DNA of 64,000 nt from Drosophila persimilis (GCF_003286085.1 NW_020825345.1:992001-1056000), one strand, 5' to 3'; positions 47,101-59,494 are shown, numbered from the stretch's first letter. The notes: generated by a model not told the origin, from the letters alone. Numbers and translations: made by a program.

Positions 47101-48191
47101 CATTTCGAGTGCGAAATTCTTGCACGTCCGTGACTGGCGCGCGCTAACCAGCCTTCAGCCTTCAGTCTTGCCTTTGATTTTTGGCTATAGTCTTTCATTC
47201 TATGCCGCTGAGCGCGGGATGGGTGGGGGGGGGGGGGGGGGGGGCATAGGAGCAGCAAGAGGCAGGACCATTAGTGGGCCATAAGTTGGCTGTCAATTAG
47301 CCCGATCCGACTGCGTCTCCGTCTGCTTTTTCGACCGCGGCTGCCAACCCAATTTTGTCGGCGACTCAATTGTGAGATTACCGACTCCATTTGGCCAGCA
47401 TCAGACATTGCAGCATTATTACCGCATCGCTGGCAAAACCAGACGTCGTTTGATCCACTTTCCACTAACCCACTCAAAGAGTATGCCCCTCCGCCACTGC
47501 ACTCCACTCCACTCCACGCCCGTCCACTCCTCTCATGCTGCTTTGATTTTCGCACATTTAATGCGATTTTGCGCATTTGCGCGTTTGAAATTAAGCGAGT
47601 GACGAAATGGAACCACAACCAGAGCCCGAGCTCGAGCCAGAGCCAGAGCCACTCGAAGACACACACGCACCACAAGTGGAGCGTACACGCAGCGGGGAAA
47701 ATAGATTTTCTGAGCTTGCAGCAAACTTGCATGTCCATCGGATCGGCCTGACAGTCTGCTCTACTCCGCTCCGCTCTGCTTGATTGAGTCCATGTGAAAA
47801 TGAAATCGAAATTGAATCAAAATCGGAGTCCGAATCTGAGTTTGAGTCCGAGTCCAAGTCGGAGTTGAAGCTGGAGCACACGCTTCACTGGCCGATGTCC
47901 ACTGGCGCCATGTCCATGACGTTGATGTGATGCCGGTGGTTACGCAAAGGCATTCCCACACCATTCCTCCAGCCATTGCTGGATATTTCAATTAGTGTTT
48001 TATTCAGAGCTCTTGCTCTTGTTTCGGGTCACAGTTGGGGGATTATGCAAAGTCTAAGGATCCCCGTTCGAATCTGCAGTTTGTGCGAGTATTTAGTCTG
48101 GTATATTTTTGGTATATCACAAAAAAAAAAAAATAAAAAAAATATAACATATAGATATAGCTTATAGATAGGGATTCCTTCTGCTGAGAAT
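44160..48191. other. Non-coding interval between two cuticle genes
   Basis: No gene is seen. It contains CAG-type runs near 44215-44235, CAACAA repeats near 44720-44745, GAGATG repeats near 45640-45662, GTTAGTTG repeats near 45998-46020, a run of 20 G at 47225-47244 and GAGTCC/GAGCCA hexamer runs near 47620-47660 and 47825-47870. The right edge is likely the 3' UTR of the next gene. Confidence 0.55.
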
Positions 48192-49028
48192 CTAATACTC
48201 TTCGCTGCTCTCCTGCTGCTGACTGTGAGCATCGGCCTCGTCGTAGCCCTCCTCGCTGCTGCCCTCGTACTCCTCATGGTCGCCGCCACCCTCCTCGTCT
48301 TCATCTCCTCCTCCCTCCTTCTCCTTTTCCTTCTCCTTGTCCTCTCCATCGCCGTCGCCATCTGCCTCGTCGTAGTCCTCGTGCACCTTGTAGTGGCCAT
48401 TGTCCTGCTCTTCTTCGTCACCAGCAGCGCTCTCATGCCTCACCTGTTCGTCCACCGATGCACCACCACCGCCTCCACTCGATCCGCCTTCAGCATCGCC
48501 ATGGCCGTGCAACGTTTTCACACCGTTCGTGATAACCTCCGCCTGGAAGCCATTGGCATCGTCGGCGGTGTATTTAACCACACGCAAGGTGCCATCAGGA
48601 TCGACTACGCTGTGTGGATTCCGTGACGTTAATGAATGCGCTGACAAGTTGTCCCCCCAATTCACCAACCTGTAGACCTACCTGTAGACGCCCCGCACCT
48701 CGTCGCCGTTGCGCGTCTCTTTGCGGTTCTGCAGCACACGCGTCTTGCCATCTTCGACGCCATAGGCGAAGCTGTACTCGGGCCGTGCCACATAATCGGT
48801 GCGTCCGTTGTGGACCGTCACCAGGCGCTCTGGCCCCGCCACCGGACCCTCGAAGCGCGTGTAGGAATAGCCGACGGCCGAGCACACGCCAATCATTCCG
48901 AGTCCCACAATTAGCCCCAGCAGCGTGTGGCAGGCGCGTGCCATCTTCCCCGATGCAACACGGAAGCCGAAACGAGTTCCCGCTCCCGCTCCAGCTCCCG
49001 TCTCCGTAGTTACGCGTCGCCTCTTCAT
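48192..49028 (-). CDS. RR-type cuticle protein with a hyper-acidic C-terminal tail
   Basis: Exons are 48682-49028 and 48192-48609, giving 254 residues from the outer ATG. An inner ATG at 48944 (MARACHTLLGLIVGLGMIGV) would start directly with a clean signal peptide. The outer start adds 28 basic residues, so I think the inner start is at least as likely. The chitin-binding domain spans the 72-nt intron (PEYSFAYGVEDGKTRVLQN, GDEVRGVYS, VVDPDGTLRVVKYTADDANG). The last 110 or so residues are Gly/Ser then runs of Glu and Asp with KEKEKEKE and SSEE, ending QQQESSEEY. Such an acidic tail is unusual for RR proteins and might bind calcium or basic partners. Minus-strand TATATAAA is at 49159-49152. Possibly the counterpart of CG34462 (from memory). 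Confidence 0.88.
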
Positions 49029-49151
49029 GGCTCTGCTGATTTATGGATTGTTTGGCGGGTTTTCGGTTGTATTTCGCGAGGAGTTCAATCCTCTGCAGCG
49101 GCCGCGTTCGATTCTCGCATACTAAGCGTGAAATATGGCACTTGTTCAATA

Positions 49152-49159
49152 TTTATATA
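49152..49159 (-). promoter_or_regulatory. TATA box of the acidic-tail cuticle gene
   Basis: TATATAAA on the minus strand, predicting a start near 49125. I see no strong TCAGT initiator there. Confidence 0.55.
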
Positions 49160-52100
49160 GGCATCGATCGAGCCCTGGGAAGTGTCCCTCCGATGTCCCT
49201 CCGAATGTGGCCACAAACATTTCGTCTGGCTAAGTATTTCCGCGAAATTATGCGCTTCATCAGTCAACTGGAACTGCTGGCCAGAGCCCCACGGATGCGA
49301 TGCGGTCAGGCGGTGACGTTGTGCCCCGATCAGCAAATTGCATAAAAATGTACACAACCCTTCCCATGACGTCACTGATTTTTATGAGCCAATAAATTGC
49401 AGGGAAAATAGCAAGGGAAAACAGACGAGCTGTTTTGAGCTGGGTTTTGAGGAGCGGTTCGTGTCAGTTCATTAAAAACGTGTTTAAATGCCATGATCTC
49501 TGATTGACCATCGCACATCGCCTTCATCTCCGTACAGCAGACAATCCCCCAATCCCCGAATCCCCCTGGCTACTCAATTTGTTCAGCTTGAAAATCGCTT
49601 TAAGTGCGTTCAGTTTTCCAGCCACGAAAATCGAACATGGAACCACTGCTGATGGCCAAGATAAGCCACCTCCGCGGAGCAGACGCAGCTGCATTCGAGT
49701 TGAAGCTTTGACCTTTTTTCGAGGGTTTTGACAACCAACAAAAAACAAAAAAGGCAGCCAAAATATGGCTATTATTTCGGCTACTTCTAATTTATAAGCA
49801 TCGCGCATTGGCTGCCATTGTTGCTGCCCCGTTGCCCGGCTGCATGGAGTTCGAGTGCTTTGCGGCATGAAAAATGCATATATCATTGGCCTCTGGTACT
49901 TGGCGGCAGTTTGTTGTGCCCCTTAAACAGTAGTCAATGGATAGGGAGGGGGTGAGGGGATGAGGGTGCCACCTCAGCAGAGGAGGAGGCACTAGAGGAC
50001 TGGCTATCGTGGGAAAGCCCGCTGTCCGTATATGTGTGCGGAAAGCGTCGCTTAATTACCCACATTACACAAATGCTGCTGCTGCTGGTGCTGCTGCTGC
50101 TGCTGCTGGTTATGGCCATGTCTATGGCTGTTGGCTGACTCGATGGTAAGCTGTGGCTGTGGCAACAAGAATCGCACATGGATCGGTGGCTATTGCTCAT
50201 TGCGAATCTCTTTTGGCTGCCATTAACGTAATTAAGACGCAGTTCGTTGCCCAAGTCTTTCGTTTTGCCCTTTACGGGCTGAAGCAAAATGTGTCACTGC
50301 ATTATGACTCCATCTCCAACACTCCAGTGTCGCAATGCAAATGTCTCGGCAGATCGCAGGTCTATTAGGAGCAGATCTCAGCCACATGCCACCGAATCAT
50401 GTGTTGCCTAAATAGTAGTCGCTCGCTCGCCTCTCTCTCCTTCTCCTGCTCTCACTATTTTTCTCCCCCTCTCTAAGATCTCTGGCCAGATAAATTGCAC
50501 ATGGTGTTCATGGTGCCTCCGGTACTCCCCCTCCGGCTACATTTCTATGGCGGATTATGTAAGGCCTCCATCTTCTGCTCCCCTGGCTAGACCCATTTTC
50601 AGACGGGACTGGGACTGGACCTGAACAGCCGCCACTGCTCTGGTTGAACTAGCTTTGCTTTTCTTTTCATTTTCATTTTCATTTTTATTTGCACTCCCTA
50701 TTGCAACAGCACTCACTCACTCACTCACTCACTCTCACACACTCACACCTAATGAAAATGAAAATAAAAAGCGAAATGAGTCAAATTTGATTCAAGGCGG
50801 TAGGCAGTGGAATTTCCATTCAATCAATGGGTTTGTTTTCTCAAAAGCAACACGCGCAAAAATGCGTGGAATTAGTTGCCACAAATATTGTTGAGTATAC
50901 ACGAAAGTTTTTTTCCACCATGATTTGTGCATCTCGTTTGGTAGCCCTCCACCTGGGCAATGTCTGGTCGAATCGACATTCTCGGACAAGGAAGTTGAAT
51001 CGATTCGCTGAATCCAAGAATCGATACCCATGCCCCATACCAATGCCCATAGCCCCCCAGAAGGGGCCTTTAATAAACGTTTATGGAGGGAATAAAAGGT
51101 TGAAAATCCGTCGTAATATGTCCCCAATGTCATATGTTCGGGCTAAAGCTTTCGCCCGGAATCAAAGATCACGCTGAAAGAGAAAAAGTTGTTTGCTTCC
51201 ATTTGTGGTTTGCCGATTGATGGACTGATTGATGCGGATCGCCTCACCACCTGGTCTGGTCTGGTCTGGTCTGGCCGATTCCATTGATGATTGGCAATTA
51301 AAATTGCATCTGATGCATGGATTAGCTCACGTCGGCTACGTGCGGCACGCTGCTGCTGCGCTCTGACCCATATCGATGGTGGTGCTGCACCGTGCTGCAG
51401 AGCCGGCTTGCCGGGTATGTTGGTCAGTGGTGCAATTGCCAGACCGGGTTGCTGCCGGGCTTCTGCTGCTGCTGCTGCTAGCACCATGACATGGCGAATG
51501 GCTACCGGTTCGCTTTGCGTCGTTCAGTTGTGGCCCATTTCTGGCATAGACATAGACTCGCGGCTTTCCTCCACTTCTGCCTTGGTTTTTGGCTCTATTT
51601 TCGCTACAGGCAAATTAGTCAAATGGCAACAATTATATAATAATCTAGTTATATTTAACCGAGTGTCCAGTCAAGAAGTGGGCGTTGCATGTTTTCCTTT
51701 CACTTTTTCGTCTCCTGGAGAGCCGCCGCCAGAGAGACCAACAGCTGCTCCACTGCCAGGATATATATCAAAAAGCACGATTATACAATGGCCCAAACAC
51801 CGTATAGCCGAACAGCCGAACAGGCGAACAGCCGCTGAGCGGCATGTAATTCTTGGCCAAGTCTGCAAACAACTCCAAACAATTGCCTGGCCAGCCAGTG
51901 GTCTGGTCTCTACGAGTATATTCTCCGATCTCAGCTTTTCAATTGAGACATTATTCAATTTGTGACAATCGCGAGAACCGCAAACCAAAAACGAAACGAA
52001 AACTGAAACAATTAACAGCATTTCGGCGATTTCCCAAAGCGATGTTCTAATTTTCGTGGAAACAGAAACAGAAAATGCCTTCGTTGGTTTCTCTTTTTCG

Positions 52101-54182
52101 GGGTCCAAAGTTGTGAACTGAACATTTAATGAGCACCAAAATCGTAAATTTAATTTATATCGTTTTCTAGGCTTTTTGTCAGACGACAAATTTCGTAATT
52201 TTTTCTTTTGGTTTTTTTTTTTTTTTTTTTGGCTTTAGATTCGTGTAAACTATGCCGACTCAGCATGGAGGCATGGTGGAATGGTGGAATGGAGGCAGCT
52301 TGAAGCATGGCCCGGGTCCCAGTTGCATGTCAAAGGCGCATGAAACGCCGCCAGCCTGCCACAAGAATCAAATGACACTCGGCCTGGTCAAAAAAAAAAA
52401 AACACACACAAAAAAACAAACGTATGTACTCGTATCTATGCAGAGAGTATGATATATCCAAAAGACTCGCAGTGTGTAGCCTTAATTGGCACCTCGACAC
52501 TTGGCCAGGAGTCGCAGTCGCACTCGCAGTCGCCTGCTGGTGGGCGCTGTGTAGGTGCACTTGATGGTGTCCCCCCGTTTGAGGCCTGTGTGAAAAATTT
52601 ATGTTCTGCTCGGGTTTATTTCCACCAACACTGTCGATAGTGGCATTTGTTGCTTAACCCGCGTTTTCGCACATTCAAACACCGTCTTGGCCAGGCGCTC
52701 GACAGCACTGGGGAGCTGATATTGGTAATGGCAGTGGCAGTGACGGTGATGGTGGCGGTAGCGCTTTATGATTAAGTATCCCAGGCAATGGTCACGCAAT
52801 GAATATTGACATGACTTACGCATGTTACGCATACGAATTGATGGGGGGCGAAAGATATGCACATGTGTATGGGTTTTTTTCGGATCAATAAAGATGGAAA
52901 GAACAGCTGGAAGATGCCACACCTCTCATTCCAACTTTGGCCCAGAAATGTCAGCGATTATCGAAGAATTTCATTAGCTGCACCCTCTCCAACATCCAAA
53001 AGCCGAATACAAGCAATTTCGAGCGGCTTAATCGTTTTAGAAGAGCCCGCCCACCTCCAAACCATATGCAAAACACTGGAAACCAATTTCCAATTTTAAA
53101 GCTCAATAAGTCAATTAAAAATGCGCATTCAGAGTTCAGTTCCACAAGCAAACTCGTACTTGTACAACAGTCCCAACATCTGTAAACCGATTGATTGTAA
53201 TGACTTGGCCTAAAGATCATAATTATCAGTGGTTGCTACCGCAGGCAGCAGCACAAGCAGCAGCAGCAATAAAACATATATCGTTAATTAAACACACAAT
53301 CAGCGGTGCAATGCGATGCGGAGAGGAGTGCAGAGAACCCACAATAATTGGCGTTTATTAAGAGAAGGCGATAAAGCCAATGGTAATTGACATTTAAGGC
53401 AATTCATTAACGCGGCAAACACATCTGTGCGGCTGCGGCCTGAGCAAGCCAACTGACCAACAAAAAAACTGTGGATAATCATGCACCAGATTTGTGGAAA
53501 TCTGTTTTTCACATGCCCGACTTAAAAATGCTGTCTTGAAGTTTGCTGTTGTTTTTTTTTTCCTACGAATTTGCATACGCGACGACAACGGCGCCAAAGT
53601 TTAGGCACAGTTCTTTCCACTCGCAGTTCCCAAAGACGCAGACGGGCTTCGAGTTTTTGGGGGCTCGAGTTGTGCCAGCAGCAATCACTGTTACATGCAT
53701 AAATCAGCTTAATTGCTGTATTTAAATTCTAAACTTGGAGTGCGTGGACGGTCTTATAGTTGATTTTGGTTCAAGTTATAATTTATGCATGAATATACTT
53801 TTTCAGTCAGCCACTGATTAGTGTTTGACCATCTGATTGGCATTGCTTCGATGCAAATTTGTTTTGAAAGTATATAAACTTTTTTGGATGGTAGAAAATC
53901 TTGTTTATATCAACTGGCAGTTTCAAATCAAATTTAAATTTATGAGTGCTGCGAAACGTTTGAATAGGGTATAAGAAGTCCATCGGCTGAAAAGAAGGTG
54001 GTGTTCAAATGACATAACATTTAGTACCCACTGCCTTGCCCTTATTTGTTTAAGCCTTATTTTGGACCCCATCCAATAAAATGGAGTACTCAAAAAAAGC
54101 ATAGATTGTAGCAGAGTATTAAAATACTCTCCACGGAAACTATGAATCTTGAAGAATTTTAGCGCAGCGCAGGTGAAAGAAT
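49160..54182. other. Non-coding interval
   Basis: I see no gene. Contents are CTG runs near 50070-50108, CACTCACT repeats near 50710-50730, TGGTC repeats near 51253-51275, a T run near 52210-52230 and A-rich runs near 52390-52415. The next gene's promoter modules begin at 54183. Confidence 0.55.
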
Positions 54183-54252
54183 CGGTATATTTACGGTATA
54201 TTTTAAAATTAGACGGTATATTTCTGAGGGTCAGACCGTACCTTTTATCGAC
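54183..54252 (+). promoter_or_regulatory. Motif 6-like promoter module (copy C)
   Basis: The order is CGGTATATTTACGGTATATT, then GACGGTATATTTCTGAGGGTC, then CAGACCGTACCTTTTATCGA, matching copies A and B position by position. It lies about 520 bp upstream of the ATG at 54775. Confidence 0.65.
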
Positions 54253-54630
54253 CAATGTACCAAATTTAGCGCCATTTCCCAGGCCACATGGAATCAGCAT
54301 CGAATTCATGATAGATTGGCATCAATATCTTATTTTTTTCAAACATTTCGGAGAAATGTACTTCAGAAAGTGCAGAACGGAATATCATATGAGATAAAAA
54401 CGGACAAAACTTTTGTTAAAACTGACACAACATGTAGTAAATAAGTAGGAAATATGTAGTTAGCGTGTAGTTACCATGCAAAATATAATTGGAAATTGTT
54501 GCTAGCCTTTTTAGTTTATTTTATTATTTAATAAACAATCCAATAAAGATGGGTGCTTAAAATTTGCCAGTCTTGTAGGAAGTTGATTCATTAAACTTAT
54601 GCGTCAGTATAATTTTGGATATTTTGTAAC

Positions 54631-54683
54631 TGTGACGTATTTTTGGTATATTTCTAAGGGTCAGACCGTATAACTTATCGATA
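54631..54683 (+). promoter_or_regulatory. Partial motif 6-like module with DRE (copy D)
   Basis: It shows GACGTATTTTTGGTATATTT, CTAAGGGTCAGACCGTATAA and CTTATCGATAAAT, the 3' half of the module, 90-145 bp upstream of the start codon. It is probably the active core promoter of the 709-residue gene. Confidence 0.6.
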
Positions 54684-54774
54684 AATCCTCTGCTTGCGCG
54701 GCATGAAAGCAAATAATTGTCAAGTCAAGAATTGTTAATAAATTTACAAAAATTCGTGCAATTAAAGCACTAAA

Positions 54775-57027
54775 ATGTCGACAACTGAGGATATTACTCA
54801 TCCTATGAGTGAAAAGAGTCCCGAGATGGAGAAAAATGATCAAGAAGAGACTGATACCAAAGATGTTTCACTGGATGACATAGAAGGCAGCAATCGCTCC
54901 GAAGGAAAAACGGAAAGTATTGTTACAGTGCTATGTAATCCAAACAAAACTAATGCCGCCAAAAAAGCCGACGCTGCAGCTATGAAAGCGGACATGAACA
55001 CGGAGGAGATGATGAATGTCGATGGATCTTCATCTCATTCGACCGCCAATGAAGGAATGAATCCATCAACAGAGCGCGCTTTGGCCAGCAAAAAGCCGCC
55101 AGCTCCTAAGATGGACTGGAAGAAGAATCTCCGTATTCTCATCTCCAATATGTATATGAATTCGAAAGACCGTCTGCCCGGAGCCTGTATGCCCAAATGT
55201 CTGCGAAATACGAGAGAATGCGAGGATAAACACCGCACTGCAATGCTGCCAGATGTGCCAAACTTTATGCTGGTGGAAGATCTGAAGAGAACTCTGCGTG
55301 GCCACCACTATGACACCTTCCTGGACATGGTGGAGATGATGGCGATGCAATGCGTGTACCCTGGAGATGGTATCTTTGACAGGCTCATTGACCTGGTCAT
55401 GGTAAGAGAGTGCTCCTTGAACTGAGTAAAGTAAAAGAGCTGAGTACCCTTTCCCTTTTCCAGATTCTGATTGCCAAAGAAATAACTGTCAAAGAGCTGG
55501 CGGACATCTATAGAAAGGCGATAAGCACCTTCTTTCTCCTGGTCGATGCCTTCCCGCCCTGCTGGACGTGCTTGCGCCCATATTACTTGAATTTCCTGCG
55601 CGTCCCGAATCCGACCAATCGTAGCGCCCGTACCGACAATGGGACGCAAAAGCTGAAGTTCTATCTGGATCTTTTGGAGGAGATCTTGCCGCAATGCAGC
55701 GATATGGAGATCCGCACGATGACAAAGCCCTTTGAGGAGCACGTATTCAATTTCACGGATGAGGAAGAACTAGAAATGTCACAAGAGACGGCATTCCTGC
55801 AACATGTGCAGGACTACGACTGGATAAGTGGCAAACTCTGTCTAGATGACTTCAAGAATCTGTCGCCTGGGGCACGCCTCTCGCGAGTCTGCGATGTGCT
55901 GAACATGCTCTGCAGGATCCTGGAAATGGAGTTCTTGTCCTGGCTGGACCACAACCGTCTGCGCCAGTCCGAGTCAGAGATGTTCAATGAAGAAACAAAG
56001 CCGTTTGCCATCCATGTCTTTGGAATGTCGGCAACAATGCGGCTCACGGATATTGTGCGCCAACTAATGCGCTTGTACGGCTTGGCGGCGGAAAAGTCCA
56101 TGTACCCCGACCGTCTAGAAATGCTGCAGGTGAGTATTCATTGTATGTATATATTAGCCAAGCCTCCTATCTCTTTCCCTTGTGCATCAGCGCCTTATCA
56201 CACTCGTTGTGGAAGTCAGCAACACGGCTGAGCTGAAATACGTGGACAACAATGTGACCTACCCGAACCTGGGTTCGCAGACCCGCCTGCTGATTGCCCA
56301 GTTCTTCAAGATATTCAAGTCACAAAATCCCAAGCACATCAGCACCTACATCAAAAGCATTTCGCAGCTGGACCAGCCGTATCTTCGCTTCGAGTTTACC
56401 GATCACTTTCTGCAGCTGTTTTACTTCCCCAGAAATGTGGCGTTCGGGCCGAAGAAGGTGTGCGATGAGTTCAATGAGAGGCAATGGTTGAAATACAAGC
56501 CAAAGAGTGAGATCGAGGAAGACGACGATGAGCAACTGTCGCGGGAGGATTATCTGAATATACTCCTGAACGCGCTAAAGGACTATGACAAATGGATGAA
56601 TCTGAAGGGCTTTTGGAAGTTTATGCAGAACAAGGAGCAGGTGCAGCAATTGCAGACCTGGACCAGCAGCCCACTGGCAACTCCTGTGGGCATCATAACG
56701 GGCGAAACGTTCAAGGCCTTCGAGCTGAGTGAAATGGAAAAGGAAGTGCCCAGCTGGAAGAAGCGCCTCAACACCAAGGTGATTCTGGGCAGGCCCATGG
56801 TGAATTTGCCAGTGGCCAAAATCAATTTGGTCGAGTCATGCGGTCGCTATAGCAGCGATGTGCGTTACATACGCTATCTGCGCCGTGTGCTCGTAAAGGA
56901 AGTCCAGTCGGAAATCGATGTAACCGATTGGTTGGAATATCTAAATGGATTCCTGTGCGACGACGAACCACCATCAGAGCCGGCATCGCCCCGTTCCTCC
57001 CCAGCGTCGGACCCAGAAGAAGCCTAG
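54775..57027 (+). CDS. Unrecognised 709-residue protein, mostly helical
   Basis: Exons are 54775-55401, 55464-56129 and 56191-57027, all phase 0 with good GTAAGA/GTGAGT donors. I do not recognise the family. The first 110 or so residues are low-complexity, rich in Glu/Lys/Ser, and look disordered. The remainder is a continuous, probably alpha-helical fold with segments such as KMDWKKNLRILISNMYMNSK, YDTFLDMVEMMAMQCVYPGD, ITVKELADIYRKAISTFFLL and YLNILLNALKDYDKWMNLKG. The end is acidic and Pro/Ser-rich (EPPSEPASPRSSPASDPEEA). There is no signal peptide, membrane span or zinc motif. The helical repeats with a WxxxLKxF-like region could be HEAT/MIF4G-like scaffolding, but that is a guess. A DRE/motif 6 promoter suggests broad expression. 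Confidence 0.9.
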
Positions 57028-59380
57028 TGGCGCTTCGGTTCAAGTATTTCTTAAATCTTTATCTCACCAAATGTTAAAATATGAAATTAGTTATTTTATG
57101 TTTACTGAAACGACGCGCTGAGCGATTGTTCGTTGTGAAGAATGTAAGAATAATGCATTTAATTCATTTTCCATTCATTTCATAATTTTCATTTTCTGTA
57201 TTTCTCCACTGCAAATATATATTTATGCTGTAACTAAATACACATTTACGCACACATTTACATATAAATACAGCTACTACGCATGTACATACATTAATAA
57301 ATATACATATACTCGTATATAGGTATATGTATGGTGTATAGTTATACAATATTATCGCGTTTTGTTTTTAAGCATTTTGCTTTGCTTTGCTTTTTTGTTT
57401 TGCAGATCTCCTTTTTCGTTTTGTTTGTCTTTGTTCATTTAATGTCTAAATTCTTTGCAGTTTTACATTTTACACACTCAACTATCATTAAGTTGGGCTC
57501 TTAAATGCTAATCTCACTACGTCACTTATTTATTTATAAAAAAAAAATTGTACGCGTGGGGGATGGTGAGGAAGGAAAGCGGTGTTGTGTCGCGCATAGG
57601 ATCTCTGACATTATTTATACGATGCATTCGTTGGCGGCGGGTCTCCAGGTCAGCAGTAGACCCACCCTCCACATAATATCATCAACATCCTTCCGATGGA
57701 CTGGAGAGATAGTATCTCAAGTGTGAAAAATGATTTACATAGATCGACTTTAAGCGGTATTTAGAAAATTACTCTGCCAGGCTTCCTGTCGCCGCGTGGG
57801 GGAGGGGGTTCTGTTTCGAGGTTCGGGTTTCGTTTTAATTCGTTAACACTACACATTTATCAACATTTATTTAGTATTTATTCAATATATTCTAGCGTTT
57901 GTCTAATGTAATTTATCCTTCTCCCGGTTTGCATGTGATTTCGTATACATTTCAGATTTTCGTTTTGTTGCGCTTTGAAATCTATAGGAACTTGACGCAG
58001 GGGTCGACGGGGAAACCCGTGCTGCAGTTTTAAAATTGTGAGCGATACGATACGAGTACATAACAAGTTTCAGTCGGGGGCTGTGGTGGAAGGGAACGGA
58101 ACCAAGGGTCGACGAACATCAAATAAAATACTAGTCGCAAATTATATTTTTAGAAAATATTATTTTCGCTTTTTGTTTGTATTTTGATTGATTTACATTT
58201 TGGGTAAACTCCTTACCGCCGCCGCTCGCTGTATTCATTCGCTTTGTACATACAAAAATTGGAGTTGGGCTTTGTACAGAACTTGCTTTGCTTTCCTATC
58301 GCATAATCATATCATTATTGTAGTATTAGCATTAGTTTGTGTTTACTTCAGTAACTAATATTTAGACGAAGGCTAGCGTGACAGGTTTTCTTTTCCAAGT
58401 TGTGCCAATTATGCAGAAATTATAACTATTACAACTAATCAATTAATATTAACAAAACGTTTCATTACAAACTATGGCTCTGCATTTCGACCTCTTAAAA
58501 CTATAAGAATTTTTTTGTTAGCGGTTTTCTCATTATCGGTTTTTCTCCTTTAAGATTAACATTTTAAATAATTATGCTAGGAATTGAATGAAACAAATTG
58601 GATTTGTGTAAACCCAGACCGCAGAACACCCGTGTAAATCGTTTCACAAGCTGTTTCTGTTGTTACTGAACGAAAGTTTTTACAAAAATAGATCAAATAA
58701 ACCACTGGAAACTCTGACTAAGTCAGGTCTGTACAATTTCCCTTTAGAGTTAAATGCCAATTAAAACAATCTAAAAGTGGTTTTGATTAAAAAGATATTG
58801 AAATTTTAAAAGTGTTTGCACTTTGTGAAGCTATTTTACTTTTCTTTACTTTCTTTTCTCTTGTTTTCGTTTAGTTTCGTTTACGCTTTACTTATTTCAC
58901 ATTTTATCGACTTAACGCAATGACTTTTCGCTTAATAGTGTGCTTAGTACTTAAGCAAATTTTGTTTCTTTCTAGTTCTGCTCCTAGTTACGGGTTACGA
59001 TTAGGTTTATTTACGTGAATAGGAAATTGGTTAATCTATTGCCTCGTGAGTGGATTGCGGGGTGGGGTTGGGTGTAAGATGCTGGGGGGTTCCGCTGCCA
59101 CACAGCAGCAGTTCTTTAAGGGTCTGGTCTTTCTTCAGGTTGGATGTTCACTTTTCGGATTTCTGGTTTCTGTTTTTGGGTTTTCGGATTTGCTTTTCCA
59201 TAGAGCGCTGTGTGCTGCTGCTGTGGTGTTGGCGGTCTGCCGGTTAGCTACTTTTGAAGCGTTTTGCTATACATTCATCTTGGTAAGTTCTTAGTCACAC
59301 ACTTAAACCTTAACAACAACAACAATGTTCGCTACAATTAAACAACTAACAACAACGTAAGCGTACACACCAAACATGGC
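57028..59380. other. AT-rich gap, probably the long 3' UTR of the zinc-finger gene
   Basis: No coding potential is seen. It lies between the end of the 709-residue gene (+) and the last in-frame stop of the C2H2 gene (-). It is rich in ATTTA and TATATA strings, as in long Drosophila 3' UTRs of regulatory genes. This is inference only. Confidence 0.45.
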
Positions 59381-59494
59381 TCACTTCTTGCGCGATCGCT
59401 GCTCCTCGCCCTCTTCCTCCTCTTCCTGTTCTACTATCTGCTCGTGGACATTCTCCTCCGCCTTGAACATGTACTCGAGGAGCAGCTGATCAGC
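59381..59494 (-). CDS. Possible second readthrough extension of the C2H2 gene (37 codons)
   Basis: After the second TGA (59497-59495), still in the same frame, 37 codons read ADQLLLEYMFKAEENVHEQI then an acidic run and EEQRSRKK before TGA at 59383-59381. The amphipathic start and charged end look like a designed C-terminus, not random translation. Either readthrough happens twice or an unseen splice form joins this tail to the protein. The second stop is followed by GCT, not by CTA. Confidence 0.45.
   Translation of the reverse strand, partial: ADQLLLEYMFKAEENVHEQIVEQEEEEEGEEQRSRKK

Noticed and set aside
48225-48626. 133-codon plus-strand frame rich in Leu/Val
   Set aside because: It is the complement of the GAG/GAC-rich acidic tail of the cuticle gene and has no independent support.
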